DNA from: Halisarca cf. caerulea
Taxonomy: Eukaryota > Porifera > Demospongiae > Chondrillida > Halisarcidae
Direction of reading: 5' to 3'
Length of the DNA stretch: 64,000 nucleotides
NCBI GenBank assembly: GCA_963170055.1
Contig: CAUJGJ010000434.1
Span: forward strand, 3,687,417 to 3,751,416
Shown here piece after piece: positions 1-22,728 of this stretch. Numbering within the stretch: position 1 is the first letter of the stretch; every line of letters begins with the position of its first letter. A model generated the notes under the pieces. That model had not been told where the DNA came from, ran no database searches, and saw only the letters and a program-made list of their open reading frames with translations. The position numbers were made by a program, and so were the translations under genes.

Positions 1-9395
<9,395 letters not shown>

Positions 9396-9490
9396 CTACA
9401 GTTGGAGAAAAGTCCATACAGTATAAACAGATAAATGTATCTCACAAGCAGCTCCAATGAGAATATTCACTTGCACATATTCACACGGGG

Positions 9491-9700
<210 letters not shown>

Positions 9701-10242
9701 ACACAGATGGCGCTCCCACAAATACGTACAGACCATATCACAGACACACAATGGTTCAAAAATACATATGATAAGTATTGTAGCTACAATAATGAACTAT
9801 ACACTTTGTACAGTGAAAATGCGAACAATGACATACTGCAATATGCTGGAATTTACCTTCAGTTGTTGCATGCAGATAACTACAGACAAGTAGAAGAAGG
9901 GGTAGAACACTTTCTCTGATCATCCTGTATTTCTCTTCCAGGAAGGACGTACTGGATGAATAGCTTGCAGCAGCTGAATCACCTCAATTTATAGTGAGCA
10001 TTTTTGTGACATCATCACTTCCTGTGTGACAATTGGGGCAATTATTCAAACATGGTAACCTAGGTAATAGCAGAGACATGTAGTGAGGCAGCAGAATCTC
10101 ATATGGTACACAGCACATGCTTACAAGAGTAGACCATGTAGACCTAGAGACATACATATGTAGGGGCGAACGGTAGTACCAAATGTGGTGCCAGTATCCA
10201 CAGCAAACACAGTTCACAGTTGTGCAGGCCTTATCAACCAAG

Positions 10243-10427
10243 TACAGTGAGAGACCTCAGATATCCAGTTCCCTCACTTTCTGCAGTAGTTTTTATGAGA
10301 ACAAATCTGCAATAATCCTACTGTACACTACACTACTGCTCCCTCCTCATGCATCCAGCTACCACCCTGTATGCACAACATCATCCAGAAAGGATGGTTG
10401 CGGATAAGTGAGGTCTGACTACACGTA
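10243..10427. mobile_element. TIR element, family 'GAGACCTCACTTATCC' (diverged copy)
   Basis: Starts TACAGTGAGAGACCTCAG and ends GGATAAGTGAGGTCTGACT. The interior TCTGCAATAATCCTACTGTA and ACTACTGCTCCCTC is shared with copies at 19776, 26662 and 41332. The TA flank and CAGTG tip resemble Tc1/mariner-pogo MITEs. Confidence 0.75.
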
Positions 10428-10599
10428 ATGTACCACACATGAAATAATCCCTACATTCGCACTGACAAACTTGGGACATACGTACGGAACTACAACTGTC
10501 GACTAGCATGATGTGGGCCAGGCAGTCTCACCGACAAGCATATACATGCAGTACCTGACTTGCATGTACTTATGTACAGGATCATATAGTAAACATTAA

Positions 10600-10985
10600 A
10601 ACTGAGAAGGGATGTAGGAATCAGTTGTCAGTTTGTACAGAAAAAAGAAACACTGGAACAAGGTAAGGTTGTTTGCTGCACAGGGATAGCCAGGTATAGA
10701 GCTAGACATGTATGGGGCTAGACAGGCATAGAGATAGACATGCATGGGGCTAGACAGGCATAGAGCTAGACATGTATGGGGCTAGACAGACATAGGGCTA
10801 GACATGGATGGAGCTAGACAGGCAGAGTTAGACATGTATGGAGCTAGACAGGCATAGAGCTAGACATGTATGGGGCTAGACAGGCATAGAGGTAGATATG
10901 TATAGGGCTAGACAGGCATTGGGTTGACAGAATTTGGTTTAGCTGGATGAAGTATGCAAAGTCCCCCATAGATCTTACTATTACT
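10600..10985. repeat. Dispersed element carrying a 16/32-bp minisatellite
   Basis: Core 10690-10920 alternates GCTAGACATGTATGGG and GCTAGACAGGCATAGA (16 bp each, 32-bp higher-order unit, about 14 monomers). Flanking words on both sides also match the element at 52770-52995. Confidence 0.75.
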
Positions 10986-12610
10986 ACACACTCTACAACT
11001 ACAAAGTATACTTATATACCACGGACCCCCCCCCCCAAAAAATAAACAATTTCCATAAAAGCATATCAATCACCATATTGAGTTAAACACATGAAGCATA
11101 CGTACTGTACATAGTAATGCCTTGCATCTTCCACCCTTATAAGATGGGCCAATCTATATATTTATGTGCTATTACCTAACAATCAACATTACATACTCTA
11201 ACTTACATATTTCTCTACAAGGGTGATCGCTTAGTGAACCCCTGTCTTGGACTTAAGGGGGGAGCAGGGCCGCCCCCAGGTGCTTCCCAGCTTAATCCGC
11301 TAACAATTTCCTGATATCTGGTGTCAGAGTTCACAGTAGCTTCCCCCTGACATGAAGCTGCATACATAATTCCTACTTTGCACCTGGGGGTCAACACCCA
11401 CCCCTACGTGCCCCTTTCACGCCAAAAAGTGGAGAAAAAGAAAATAGAAAAAATAGCAGATACAACCGAACAAAGGGGCTTGATTCCCGCCATCATGATC
11501 CAAGACACAGTCTCGTGCTGTACACATATCTTCAATTGCAGATGCCACGATCATGCTGGTCCTGCCACCAACTTCTATCCAGCCAGGACAAGCGCCGTGG
11601 GGCTACAAATACAGCCATTAACCCCATTCAACTCCGTTAAATTCCATACGCACGTATGTACATACGCAGCTAGATCGCTCCCTCTGGCTCATATTGCACT
11701 AAGACAGTTAAGCAAATACAAAAACTATCATGAAAAAATGCCGATTTCATTTTTAGTGTAATATTCAAAAGTGCAAGCATACACAGAAAATACCCCCCCC
11801 CCCCCCCCCCTCCAAAATATGTACCCAATCGGAACATCTATTGCAGAATTCACCCACCAAAAGACCACACATACACAACAGCAATGAAATTTAGGTAAGT
11901 ATGCACATATACTGAATTATAGGTATAGAGTTATGTACTTTCTTTCAAGAACAAAGCAGACCCTCACTACCACATGGGTGTGTCCACAAGGCACTGTAAC
12001 TCGGGTACAGATTGGCAGGCACTGTACTTCCAATACACACAGAAGACACACACAGATGTGGGTCTGAAGCTGCAGCACTGATGCTTACATGTTGCCTAGA
12101 TACTAAGCCACAAAGAATGTATAAGAGACAGGAAACATACTCAGAGGAAATGAGACATCAAGTGACCTATACATTGCCACATGAGCTGGTATCATTCCTC
12201 AACAATTCAGTGATAAAGGAGTGGAGTGATTCATATGGCTTCACCTAATAGACAGTAGTTGATATCAAAGATAAAAGCATGCAATCCATACACATAAATC
12301 AAATTATCTGGAACAAAGGCTTTATGAATATACCCAAGACACACACAGAGGTGAATAATATGCCTCCACTGCTTAGAGAATGCTACAAAGAGTGATGGTC
12401 AGTACACAGAAGTGTGCCTTAAGAGTTCTCTTCTTCACGAGGTCCTATGGTTCCTCCACACTATGACACACAGCATGCTACCCGCACATCGTGGGGTCTG
12501 GAGGATCCCCTGCACACTCTTAGATGGTGAACATTCTATGGTCATAACATTATTAGAGTGAATGGTAGAGAGTATGCATGTTCGGTTGTTGGGATGTCAC
12601 GTATTGCAAA

Positions 12611-13366
12611 GGTTGTGCTGTACAGTACACTAAAGGAGGTACAGCGGTAGCATGTGACCTTGTGCTGTACAGTACATTACAGGAGGCACAGTGGTAGCAT
12701 TTGACCTTGTGCTGTACAGTTCACTACAGGAGGCACAGCAGTAGCATGTGACCTTGTGCTGTACAGTACACTAAAGGAGGCACAGAGGTAGCATGTGACC
12801 TTGTGCTGTACAGTACATTACAGGAGGCACAGTGGTAGCATGTGACCTTGTGCTGTACAGTACACTACAGGAGACACAGAGGTAGCATGTGACCTTGTGC
12901 TGTACAGTTCACTACAGGATGCACAGTGGTAGCATGTGACCTTGTGCTGTACAGTACACTACAGGAGACACAGAGGTAGCATGTGACCTTGTGCCGTACA
13001 GTTCACTACAGGAGGCACAGAGGTAGCATGTGACCTTGTGCTGTATAGTTCACTACAGGAGGTACAGTGGTAGCATGTGACCTTGTGCTGTACAGTTCAC
13101 TACAGGAGACACAGCGGTAGCATTTGACCTTGTGCTGTACAGTTCACTACAGGAGACACAGCAGTAGCATTTGACCTTGTGCTGTACAGTACACTACAGG
13201 AGGCACAGCAGTAGCATTTGACCTTGTGCTGTACAGTACACTACAGGAGGCGCAGCGGTAGCATTTGACCTTGTGCTGTACAGTACACTACAGGAGGCAC
13301 AGCGGTAGCATTTGACCTTGTGCTGTACAGTTCACTACAGGAGGCACAGTGGTAGCATGTGACCTT
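12611..13366. repeat. 47-bp minisatellite, about 16 copies
   Basis: The word TGTGCTGTACAGT recurs every 47 bp (for example 12614, 12661 and 12708). Unit: GTGCTGTACAGTACACTACA, then GGAGGCACAGCGGTAGCATG, then TGACCTT. Variant sites (TACACT/TTCACT, GGCACA/GACACA, GCATG/GCATT) alternate along the array. Confidence 0.95.
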
Positions 13367-14847
13367 GGCTGGAACAAATGGCTGACCCAGAAATAAACTG
13401 GTAGAAAATTTGCCATTTGTACTTTATCATTGATTTTGTATCCTATGCACAGTAAAGTCCAACACCGAACCATGTGCTTGACACCACAAACATTGGAGGC
13501 TCAGGGCTCAGTAGTTATGAGGATTCATGTTTTGTTTGGAATGACAGATGGCAGACTGCCATTTCTAGCCCAGGAGGCGTGGTTGTTGGATTTTGCACAC
13601 TTACCCCTCATATCACACACAGCAATGGTGCCATGTGGTTCTATTGGCCCCAGAGTCTACACTATTGCAGAGTCAATAGCAGAATGTCAGTTGTTAAGTA
13701 CAAACAGAGGTACAGTGAAAGGACTGAATCTATGGAGCAGCTGTTGCGAGACTATGTCCACAAAACTGGCAATTGTTGGTGCAATGGTGCTCATTTGACA
13801 AGAATGCGCTACAGTCTAAAGTGAATAGAAAAGGCAAAATGTTCACAAATGTTGTTTCTTGTAGGTACGTACATATACATATCCCGGCAGGAGACAGAAG
13901 GATAGGTCACAGACAACTATAAGAAAGTACATGTGTCAACAGTATCTAACATAGCTTTTTCTGCATACATATACACACACGCACATGTACTGTAGATACA
14001 TACGTCTTTTGTGTGTGTGTTTGAACACAGCACACCTATTGTCTTTTCATTTTTCAGTCATTTCCCCACCCCCACCCCCAAATTCTGACTGGAAGGCGAC
14101 CAGAAACACGGCATAAAAGTCACATTTCCCTAGGAAGGTGCCAATACTTTCCAATACATAAATATCTGTAGCTTCACATACACTTTCTCGAAGCCTGAGA
14201 ATCAATTGTAAGGAAGGAATGCATAGTGGTTACATCACCATCAAGTCATGACACCCAAACAGCACTGCCTAATACATCCAGCTGTGGACAGTCACATCAC
14301 AAAGACCCTCCCAGATAGTCACTTAGGAACCAAGTGTTATAGTGACCAATGACCTCAAAATTCTGGCTTCACAATATGAACTAAACTGAAGATAGCAACT
14401 ACAGGTAGCTACACATAGCACGTCACAAGGCCCCCCATGGTAATTTCTCGTGAACACTATCACTTTACAGTTTACTTGCCTTTGTTAAGCCCTTACCTAC
14501 TAGAATGGGTATGTACATAGTGCCTGGACTGGGAGATTCTGTTGTCCATTCACAAGGATTCAAAAGAATTCCCATCAGACAAACTGACTCTAAAGCCAGG
14601 ACAAGACACCCTAAAGGTGAAGAAGACACATTGTAAGCTACGTATCTGTACGGTGGGAACTAGCTACAAAAGAACACTCTACAGAGAATTTTGTGCCCAC
14701 AGTGAATAAATGCAAGTGTCGCAGTTAGTTGTTTTCACTATGAAACTCTATCTGGTTACAGTGAATTTCTGATATAGAGAACAACAAGTTTTTTTGGTCC
14801 TGGAATTCATTAGAATGTGATTCCACTGTATAAAATGCATTTGTATA

Positions 14848-14950
14848 TACATACATACACACATACATACATACATACATACATACATACATACATACAT
14901 ACATACATACATACGTACATACATACATACATACATATGTACATACATAC
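14848..14950. repeat. (CATA)n microsatellite
   Basis: About 100 bp of tetranucleotide CATA with GTAC interruptions. Confidence 0.95.
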
Positions 14951-15099
14951 CTACGTATATACATTGTGCACTAATAAATGGTGAGCACACAGGTGTGAGA
15001 ACCGTATGGCGTAGGAGACCGCTTTCCTACAGGGCACAAAGTACGTACCTGAGGGCAAGTGCGCAGTGGTATGTTGCATGGACAAATCAATGGGAAATG

Positions 15100-15400
15100 T
15101 GTGCAAATATTTGTCCTAAACACAGCAAGAAATTGTAGTTGTCTATGCAACACTTTTACAACAGGCGTCAGTATATCTGCTATATACGGACCACTTAGCG
15201 GTACAAATGCCACGATTGCTGTAGGTATAGAGTGTGCAAATACTTGCCCTAAATACATGTAAAATTCCCATGTTATCACACAGCAAGAAATTTTAGTTCA
15301 ACCACACATTTGCAACAGGCCTATGCACCCGTTACAGGCAACCTAGAGGTACATATGCACTTTAACTACGTATTTCACAAACACCGCAATTGCTGCAGGT
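15100..15400. repeat. Diverged tandem duplication, about 140-bp unit
   Basis: GTGCAAATATTTGTCCTAAA with AGCAAGAAATTGTAGTT and TACAACAGGC in the first copy corresponds to GTGCAAATACTTGCCCTAAA, AGCAAGAAATTTTAGTT and TGCAACAGGC in the second. Each copy ends in GCAATTGCTG-like sequence. Confidence 0.65.
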
Positions 15401-16404
15401 ACATGTTATTATGTACATCCAGAGACAAATATAACAGGCAGACATTGGACAAAATCCGGACAAAAGGCTTCCTTGACCGACCATTACATCTTTCTGTCTG
15501 ACAAAAGTCCGGTCAAAAGCCGCAAACTACTCTGTATTTTTCTAGTGCAGGTAGGATTTCAAAGTCTAGTATGCAATGCTTTAGTTCCTTGAAACTGTCC
15601 AAAAGAAGTTTAGGTGGCCAATTGTTGCTGTAACTTTCGAAAATGGCAGCAAAAATTTGATGGTGGTTTTACTGGGAATTGACGCAGTTACAATTAAACC
15701 ATCATTCTTAGTAAATTACATTGCCTCTTACTGTCTTTGTGATAGCTGAGCTCTGCAATCTTCCAAATTTTGCTTCTTTTCACTACTGTGTTCATGATTA
15801 CTCCTCAATCATTTTTTACATGAAGTGACCATTTTGCTCAGTATTGCGCAATCTCATTTTGGAAATATGTCTTAGCAGTCCTGTAAACTCATATCCATGT
15901 AGATACACTATTCTACATAGTACAGAGTATCTATGGTAGAAGGGTACAATCAATAGTACACAGAATGTTGCATGCAATGTCTATTTACTTGGTAGAACCT
16001 TGGATTTTGCACAGACAAGTTTGAACAGCTAACTTTGTTGAATTTAAATATGATTCCTGAAAGTAACCATCGTTTCAAGGATTAGTCGGTGTCAGAACAT
16101 GTCCGACCACTTTTGAAAGTGGTCTGGCACAATGTCTGATCACTTTCCAAATGTTATATATCTGCACGTGCAGGAGATAGTGGCATTGGTTTACAGTGTA
16201 CGTACAGTACACTACATGAGAAAACTTGAAAGCCCACAACATACTATAATGCGCTGGCAGAATCAAACTTCCAGAATTTTGACGACACAATTTCAATACC
16301 ATAAAATGCATTTCAAAACAAAATCATGGAGTAACTCCACCCAATAAATACTTGAAGCAATCTTACCCGCAGTGCAGGAGTTCTCAGAAAAAAAATGCTT
16401 CCTA

Positions 16405-16710
16405 CTACAGTAGGACTTCGTTAAGAAGACCACTCTTAGGACAAATTTCTGCTTAACACAAACTAGTTTTCGAGACCAGTTTGGTTTGCTGTAGTACTGT
16501 ACACATATTACAGATAATTCTCGTTAATCTGCCTCAATTTGTTTTGAACAATTTAGGCGGATTATCCAAATCAATATGTACTCTTTTCAGTCAACTCATG
16601 CACAAAATTAATGGCAGATATAAGGGTTTGGCGGGTTAATGAAAATTCACTGTAACGAGAACGAAGTTTGTGCGTCTCCTAAAGTTCGTCCTAACGAGGT
16701 TCGACTGTAG
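16405..16710. mobile_element. TIR element, 306 bp
   Basis: Left end CTACAGTAGGACTTCGTTAA and right end (reverse complement) CTACAGTCGAACCTCGTTAG form an imperfect TIR. No coding capacity. Confidence 0.75.
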
Positions 16711-17308
16711 TTCTCGTACAAGAGTATGTACCTCTGCCCAATACATACACACTAAAGGAGCACTGTTGGCAAATTGAATGCAGTTCCTTTCAAATGCCCT
16801 GTGTACATGGGTAAACATTGCTCAGGGCTTCACAATATATACTATGTCAGATGATCACATAACAGTCTTACCACCGCAGGCTCACAGGCGCACACAGAGT
16901 GTCTCCAATACCATACAACACACCAGTCTATGTGATACGTATGTATATACAGTACCAACAGATACGCATACATAATCGTATGCACATACCTAGTAGAAGT
17001 GATATTAAAACCATTACCTCAGCTTAGCAAATATGAACATACATACAGTCAAACTGTTGATAGCAACACCACTGGTTCCACTACAACATGCTGCTATAAC
17101 CAAGTTGTTGTTGTAACCAGTACATTTTGTACAGATACCAGTGAAACAGTTCCCAACATGTGCGGTGTAGGGGAATTGATGTTGTATCAAGTGACTTTGT
17201 AAAGAGATCTGACCGTACATACATACGTACATACGTATCCACATGTATGCATATATACACACAAATCATGCACATAAACACATGCTTACCTGTGCACATT
17301 TATGCAAG

Positions 17309-17489
17309 TACAGTAAAATCTCGATAATTAGAACCATGATAATTAGAATATCTGGCTTAATTCAAACATTGATGAATGTATGGTTCCTAATGTAGGGAGT
17401 ACATATGTGGCTGGTTAATTAGAACTTATGGATAATTAGAACATTTTTTACCGGAAAATCAAGGTTCTAATTAAAGAGATTTCACTGTA
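17309..17489. mobile_element. TIR element, about 181 bp
   Basis: Left TACAGTAAAATCTCGATAAT; right, read in reverse, TACAGTGAAATCTCTTTAAT. TA at both ends. Non-coding MITE with the interior word TAATTAGAAC in both orientations. Confidence 0.8.
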
Positions 17490-18725
17490 CATAGTTCAAA
17501 CCACAGAGTACATACTGTAAAACCTATCTATAATGACCACTGAAGGGACCAAGTGCTGATGGCCTTTGCACGCAGGTCGTCCTTATGCAGAAATGCTCGT
17601 GTATCACGGAGGTGGACCATGGACCAGACGACATAGTGGTTACTATCTGTGTTAGAAATAATGGTCAGCATTCAGATATTTTCTGACCATTTGGTGTTTT
17701 GTCTGACCCTAAAAGGTTTGGGTCAGACAAACGTATGACTGAACACTACCTACCAATGCTCATTTGATACACACACAGCGATGTTATCAAGACATTTGTA
17801 CTGAGAATGTCTATACACTCATGCTTTCATTATTTGCACTTGTTGGTGCACATCTGCTGTGGCACATGTGTACTTCTCCGAAATTTGTCCGAGCAAAGCT
17901 GAAGTAGTCTGACCCAAAATGACAATGCTAGGACACGTATACATCCACCACTTGCTTCCTATTTCTAATACTGTGGACTGTAGTCAGTTGGTCATGTGGT
18001 CTTTAAGACATGTTTCACATTACTACTTATGTACAGCACACGTCTTTGCCGTAGTACAACACAGTCGTGACACTATAATCCGGCCATATTTGGTGCACTA
18101 AAACTAAGATGCTGGGTTGACAATCTTCTGACAATGCACTGTGCACATTGGGTACGCATTTCTACAGGCTGGCTAGCAAATGTTTTGCATTATGAAAGGT
18201 CAGATTAAAGACTCACGAAAGTACTCCTCTACAACAATATTGTGTGTGCATGTATGTACATGGCTTCAGGATAAAGGATATCACACTTGATCTAGATTCT
18301 GATTCATCCGCACTCATTCATTCGCTGAACATGAAGCTCTACACAACATCAAACAGCCAGATAAAACACACAACTCATGGAAATGTGTACATATATGTAC
18401 ACAATTCAACAGGTACCACATCAATCAGATCGAGGAATGCATGACATCACAGATTCGCAGATGTTGTGGTGCTCAGAACCTTCACATTAAGAGAAATCAG
18501 TGCTGAAGTGGCCTGATTGTAAACTGTCTGAAGGAACACTTCTAATAACCTATATCTTCTGCTTTGGGCGGGGAGCAGATTAAAGGGGATAGGCTCTATC
18601 CGATGCTGAAAAAATCCAATTGTCCTGACCCCTGACATCAGTTCCCGACACACACGGTGTGCCTGGACACACACAGACAGAAGGATTCTACCTCACAAGT
18701 TGCCAAGCAAACCAAAAACACACAT

Positions 18726-18907
18726 GTACAGAGGAACTTCTGTAAATCGAACACCCTTGGGACCAAAGAAAAGGCTCAGTTTAGAGAGGTTTCCGGATTA
18801 GAGAGGTTCTGTATGTACAGCAAATATAGAGAGCAGGACTTGAAAACACATCCAGTTTAGAGAGGGTTCAGATTACAGAGGGTTCGGTTTAGAGAGGGTT
18901 CACTGTA
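18726..18907 (-). mobile_element. 182-bp TIR element, minus-oriented twin of 53724-53905
   Basis: Reverse complement begins TACAGTGAACCCTCTCTAAA and matches the element at 53724-53905 over its whole 182-bp length, including TTCTTTGGTCCCAAGGGTGT-like sequence near the end. TA flanks. Confidence 0.85.
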
Positions 18908-19559
18908 CAAAGAACACTCTAGCAGGTGTGGATATACACACATACATATATACATACATACATACATACGTACGTACATACATACATGAAAGAACAAGTA
19001 ACGCAATGAAAATGACTCTTGAAAAAAACTTACTTTCTGCATAGTTGCACCAGATCATCATACAATCCCACACGCATTCAAGATCTAACATAAGACCTGC
19101 AGCTACAACCTACATAGGTTGGCACAGGACACACACATACTTGGAGAGAATAGTTACACCACATTTCACACTTGACTGCCTGTTTTCTGCGTGTTTCAGC
19201 GAAGTCAAATGCCCCATGCACACAGTGATTATGCATGTACAATGTAATTAGTGGTAGTTAACATACCCTAATTGATGACATCATCATTGGAAGCCATATA
19301 TATTTATATTATTGAATCACTGTTCCTGGGACACATGTACAACAGCTCTGACACATAATACAAAATATTCCAGAGAGTCTACACGAAAAAGCCACATAAA
19401 GGTATGTCATTGTTGAGGCACCCTAGGCAACTGAGACCATCTCCTAGGTGAAGATGTTACTTCTCCAACCCTACACTAAAAATGAATATGCCCACACACA
19501 AACAGGAACACCCCACGCATGCACGCACCCACGTACGTATGCACTCACACACCCACGCA

Positions 19560-19560
19560 T

Positions 19561-19611
<51 letters not shown>
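19560..19611. repeat. (CA)n microsatellite
   Basis: About 50 bp of CA repeats. Confidence 0.95.
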
Positions 19612-19614
<3 letters not shown>

Positions 19615-19775
19615 CATACATGTCATAAAATTTCATAATTATTATGACAACCTATGGTCTAAGGCTGCACAACATAATGATTGTTATTGGATAGGGTGTT
19701 GATCAAATGTCAGGAAACATACTATACACACTTCGCACAGGATTCAGGAATGATGCAATACTTGATCGTCTGATA

Positions 19776-19967
19776 TACAGTGAGACCTCACTTATCCCAA
19801 CCTCAGGTATCCAGTTCCCTCACCTTCCGCAGTAGATTATATTGGAAAAAATCTGCAATAATCCTACTGTACACTATACTACTGCTCCCTCGTTCATCCA
19901 GTTCCCTCACTTTATCTGCAAATTTCATCCAGAATGGATGTGTGCGGATAAGTGAGGTCTCACTGTA
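19776..19967. mobile_element. TIR element, best-preserved copy of the 'GAGACCTCACTTATCC' family
   Basis: 192 bp. Left end TACAGTGAGACCTCACTTAT and right end ATAAGTGAGGTCTCACTGTA are exact inverted repeats, and the TIR continues for two further bases (CC/GG). Flanked by TA. Non-coding, so it depends on a transposase elsewhere. Confidence 0.9.
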
Positions 19968-21433
19968 CATGCATGTACACATGTATGATAAAATTAATAA
20001 TGCTATTATTGACTACACCAGATTGTTACACCTACAATCCCCCCCAAACACAATTTTTTTCATCAAAATAAACACATACCGCTGTGTACATATTTGCTAC
20101 TTTATGTATAATGAACTGTATGAGTGGTGCCGACAATAACAATCCTGAAGATCCTCAAGATAGAGTCAGGTTATGTCAGGTGGTTGGATGGAGGGTCCGT
20201 ATGATACCATAATGTATGTAGTGTTGCAAAAACAACATTGTTGACGCTGATTGATTCACTAACCTTGGTCACCAAACAAACACACCCACCCATACCGTGG
20301 GCAAATGTACTGCAGGTACATACGTACGTACGTGTGCATGACAAAAGACGAACACGTGCAGGTTTCTGTTTTAGTTGCCGGTCATGCAGCATTCTGGAAG
20401 AGGGTATAGTACACACTCAGGAATCCACTGCAGTACCACACCAAGATGTCTGCTACCCACATGTACTGTTGGGTTGATTAAGCAATAAATCAATAATCAA
20501 CATCGATCACAATTAAAAAGATATAAATTCAAAATGGTATAAGCAATAATCTGCATTCTACATAATTGTAAAAATCAACAAACCGATGGATGGCAATGTA
20601 GCAAAACACTAGAGGACAGCAGATATGCAAAGGGATATGATCAAAAGACACAAAGAATCACTAGTCATCATTTTTGATTTGCCGTCTTGTCACAGTTTGA
20701 GGCTAAGCCCTACCACGGGTTATGAAATACAATACAAAATGATTAATGTATCAATCTTCTAATCATCATACACTAATAATCAACAATTTCAATAATGCAG
20801 TTGATTTCCAACACTAGTAAGCACATTGTACAAGCCAAAATTACATTTCAGAACAAGACTCGTCTTGAATACTACAGATAGTAAATACACTGACATGATC
20901 AGAGGAATGAAATGAGGTACTCAAAATGCTACAGAGACTAACACAACTATGGCAGACACAAGTCATGCACACCTTGCAAAGACAAACTATCATAAGCTCC
21001 ATGGAAGACCCATTTAGGTGCAGACGACATCCACCAACACCTGTCTGACACTATGTTCCCATCACCCGACAAGACAGCAAATGTGAAATACTGTGACAAC
21101 TTCAAACACATCAAACACAGCAGACAACTCAATCGCTATGGGTAGACAACCATTCTGAATTGTTTTTCAATCAGAATGGCCACAACACAGAGGTGTGTTT
21201 GGCGTTTATCTATTATCAACACAATATGTACACACACGTCCACACATTCAATGCACAAGCATGGAAAGAAACCCTGTGAAAGTCAAGCAGTGACTGCACC
21301 TGTGTGAGATGAAGCCTAGTGATTTTGATTGATTACATACCTTGCATCACATCAAATTATATGGCTACAAAGCGGTGTTTGGCTGTCTGCCATAACCAGA
21401 GACCAGATGATGATTGATGAACAGGTTAGTATA

Positions 21434-21636
21434 CTTGCCAATAGCACATAAGTAAGTGCTAATGCTGACTGTCATGACAGATATCGAGGGATTTCTGTCA
21501 TGTAAAGGGCAAAGACAGAAGATATTTGATGAAATGTTGGTGTATTTACCAAGTAATATACAACACAAATAAATGCTAATGCTGACTGTTGTAAGACATC
21601 GAGGAATTTTTGACATGTAAAGGGCGGAAACGGTCA
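21434..21636. repeat. Tandem duplication, about 120-bp unit
   Basis: GTGCTAATGCTGACTGT, then CATCGAGG-like sequence and CATGTAAAGGGC, occur in the first copy and again about 120 bp later. Confidence 0.7.
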
Positions 21637-22018
21637 GCCACTCACATGCCTGACCAAGTCAGCTACATCAGATCACCTCGTTTGGTGGCCACAATGGATA
21701 ACTACCCAGTCTTCCCCTGCCTTCCCCAATGTGTGTAGCAGAATAAGTGACTAAGTAGTCTTGTGCCCAAACCAAAACTTGGACATCATTTCAGTGCTTA
21801 CCCCAGAAGAAAATTAAGGGATATAGTGTTTCGCGTGTGAACGCACATGTACATATTGTAGTACTTGCATGCCATTTTATACTGCCCTCGTCTGTGAGGG
21901 CGATACAAAATGGTGTCTGCATGGCAGTCCGGGTATGAGACTAGTGACTATGAGAGTGTAGGTCTATCAAACCTGACCTAACCACTCCAACACACCTGTT
22001 CACTGATAGCTGCATAAT

Positions 22019-22140
22019 ATTAGTCTGGAGTTGCCCACCCAATTCTCGCTTGGCCTTCTTTTGGGGACTGACGTCACCGGGCAAACCGTCAGTCCCCGAA
22101 AAAGGCCGAGCAAGAATTGGGTCGGCAACGCCAGACTAAT
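22019..22140. mobile_element. Near-perfect 122-bp foldback element
   Basis: The left half (ATTAGTCTGGAGTTGCCCAC through GGGGACTGACG) is the inverse of the right half (CGTCAGTCCCC through GGCAACGCCAGACTAAT). Only about a dozen bases form the loop. Typical of a palindromic MITE. Confidence 0.85.
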
Positions 22141-22695
22141 ATATATATTTATATGGCATAGGTACTCAATACTCAGTAGTAGTAAATTGCATGTGCTAAA
22201 ACCATAACAAAGAGGGTGTGCTCCGAGAATGAACTGCATGCTTGCAAACACCTTGTACATAACCTGGTACACCTGCAATGACACTAGCTAGTTGCACACC
22301 ATAGATAAATATCAAGATACCATCACAGACACTACTAAGTATAGAGTGTCTGCGATAGCATCAACCTTACAAAGGCCTGACAGGTTGCAATGTTGAAATA
22401 GACATGTACAAAACCAACGATGTAATACGTGTTTAGAAATAACAGGTCTGCTCTGTCTCTTGTTTACCTGTATATACAGCATGGATGCATCAACTCGACA
22501 TACGGAGAAGCAATCTTGCCAAAGGGTGATTTGGAGGATTTTTTGAACAAATATTTACTTTAGAATAGACCAATCCATATGATTTCGGTAACTATATCCA
22601 TTGGTAAAAGTCGTCCGTTGCTAGACATTTGGGAGAGCCAGATATTATACGTGCTTCATCCATGTGCTTTGCCTTTGGCGCCATGTTCGATTAGT

Positions 22696-22728
22696 CACGT
22701 GCGAGTTCACGTGTCCCCTAAGCACGTG
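22696..22728. promoter_or_regulatory. Cluster of three CACGTG E-box palindromes
   Basis: CACGTG at 22696-22701, 22708-22713 and 22723-22728, in a locally GC-richer stretch beginning GGCGCCATG. CACGTG is the site of MYC/USF/MITF-type bHLH proteins. No gene start could be tied to it, so a promoter role is inference. Confidence 0.35.

Noticed and set aside
12611..13366. Possible CRISPR array
   Set aside because: The 47-bp units are contiguous with no unique spacers, in a metazoan genome; it is a minisatellite.
13430..13824. Two overlapping plus-strand frames of about 120 codons
   Set aside because: No recognisable domain, no splice context, and directly after a minisatellite. Could be an unknown exon but is unsupported.
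17515..17760. Another CTGTAAAACCTATCTATAATG-type TIR element
   Set aside because: Only one end is recognisable; no inverted partner was found, so boundaries cannot be supported.
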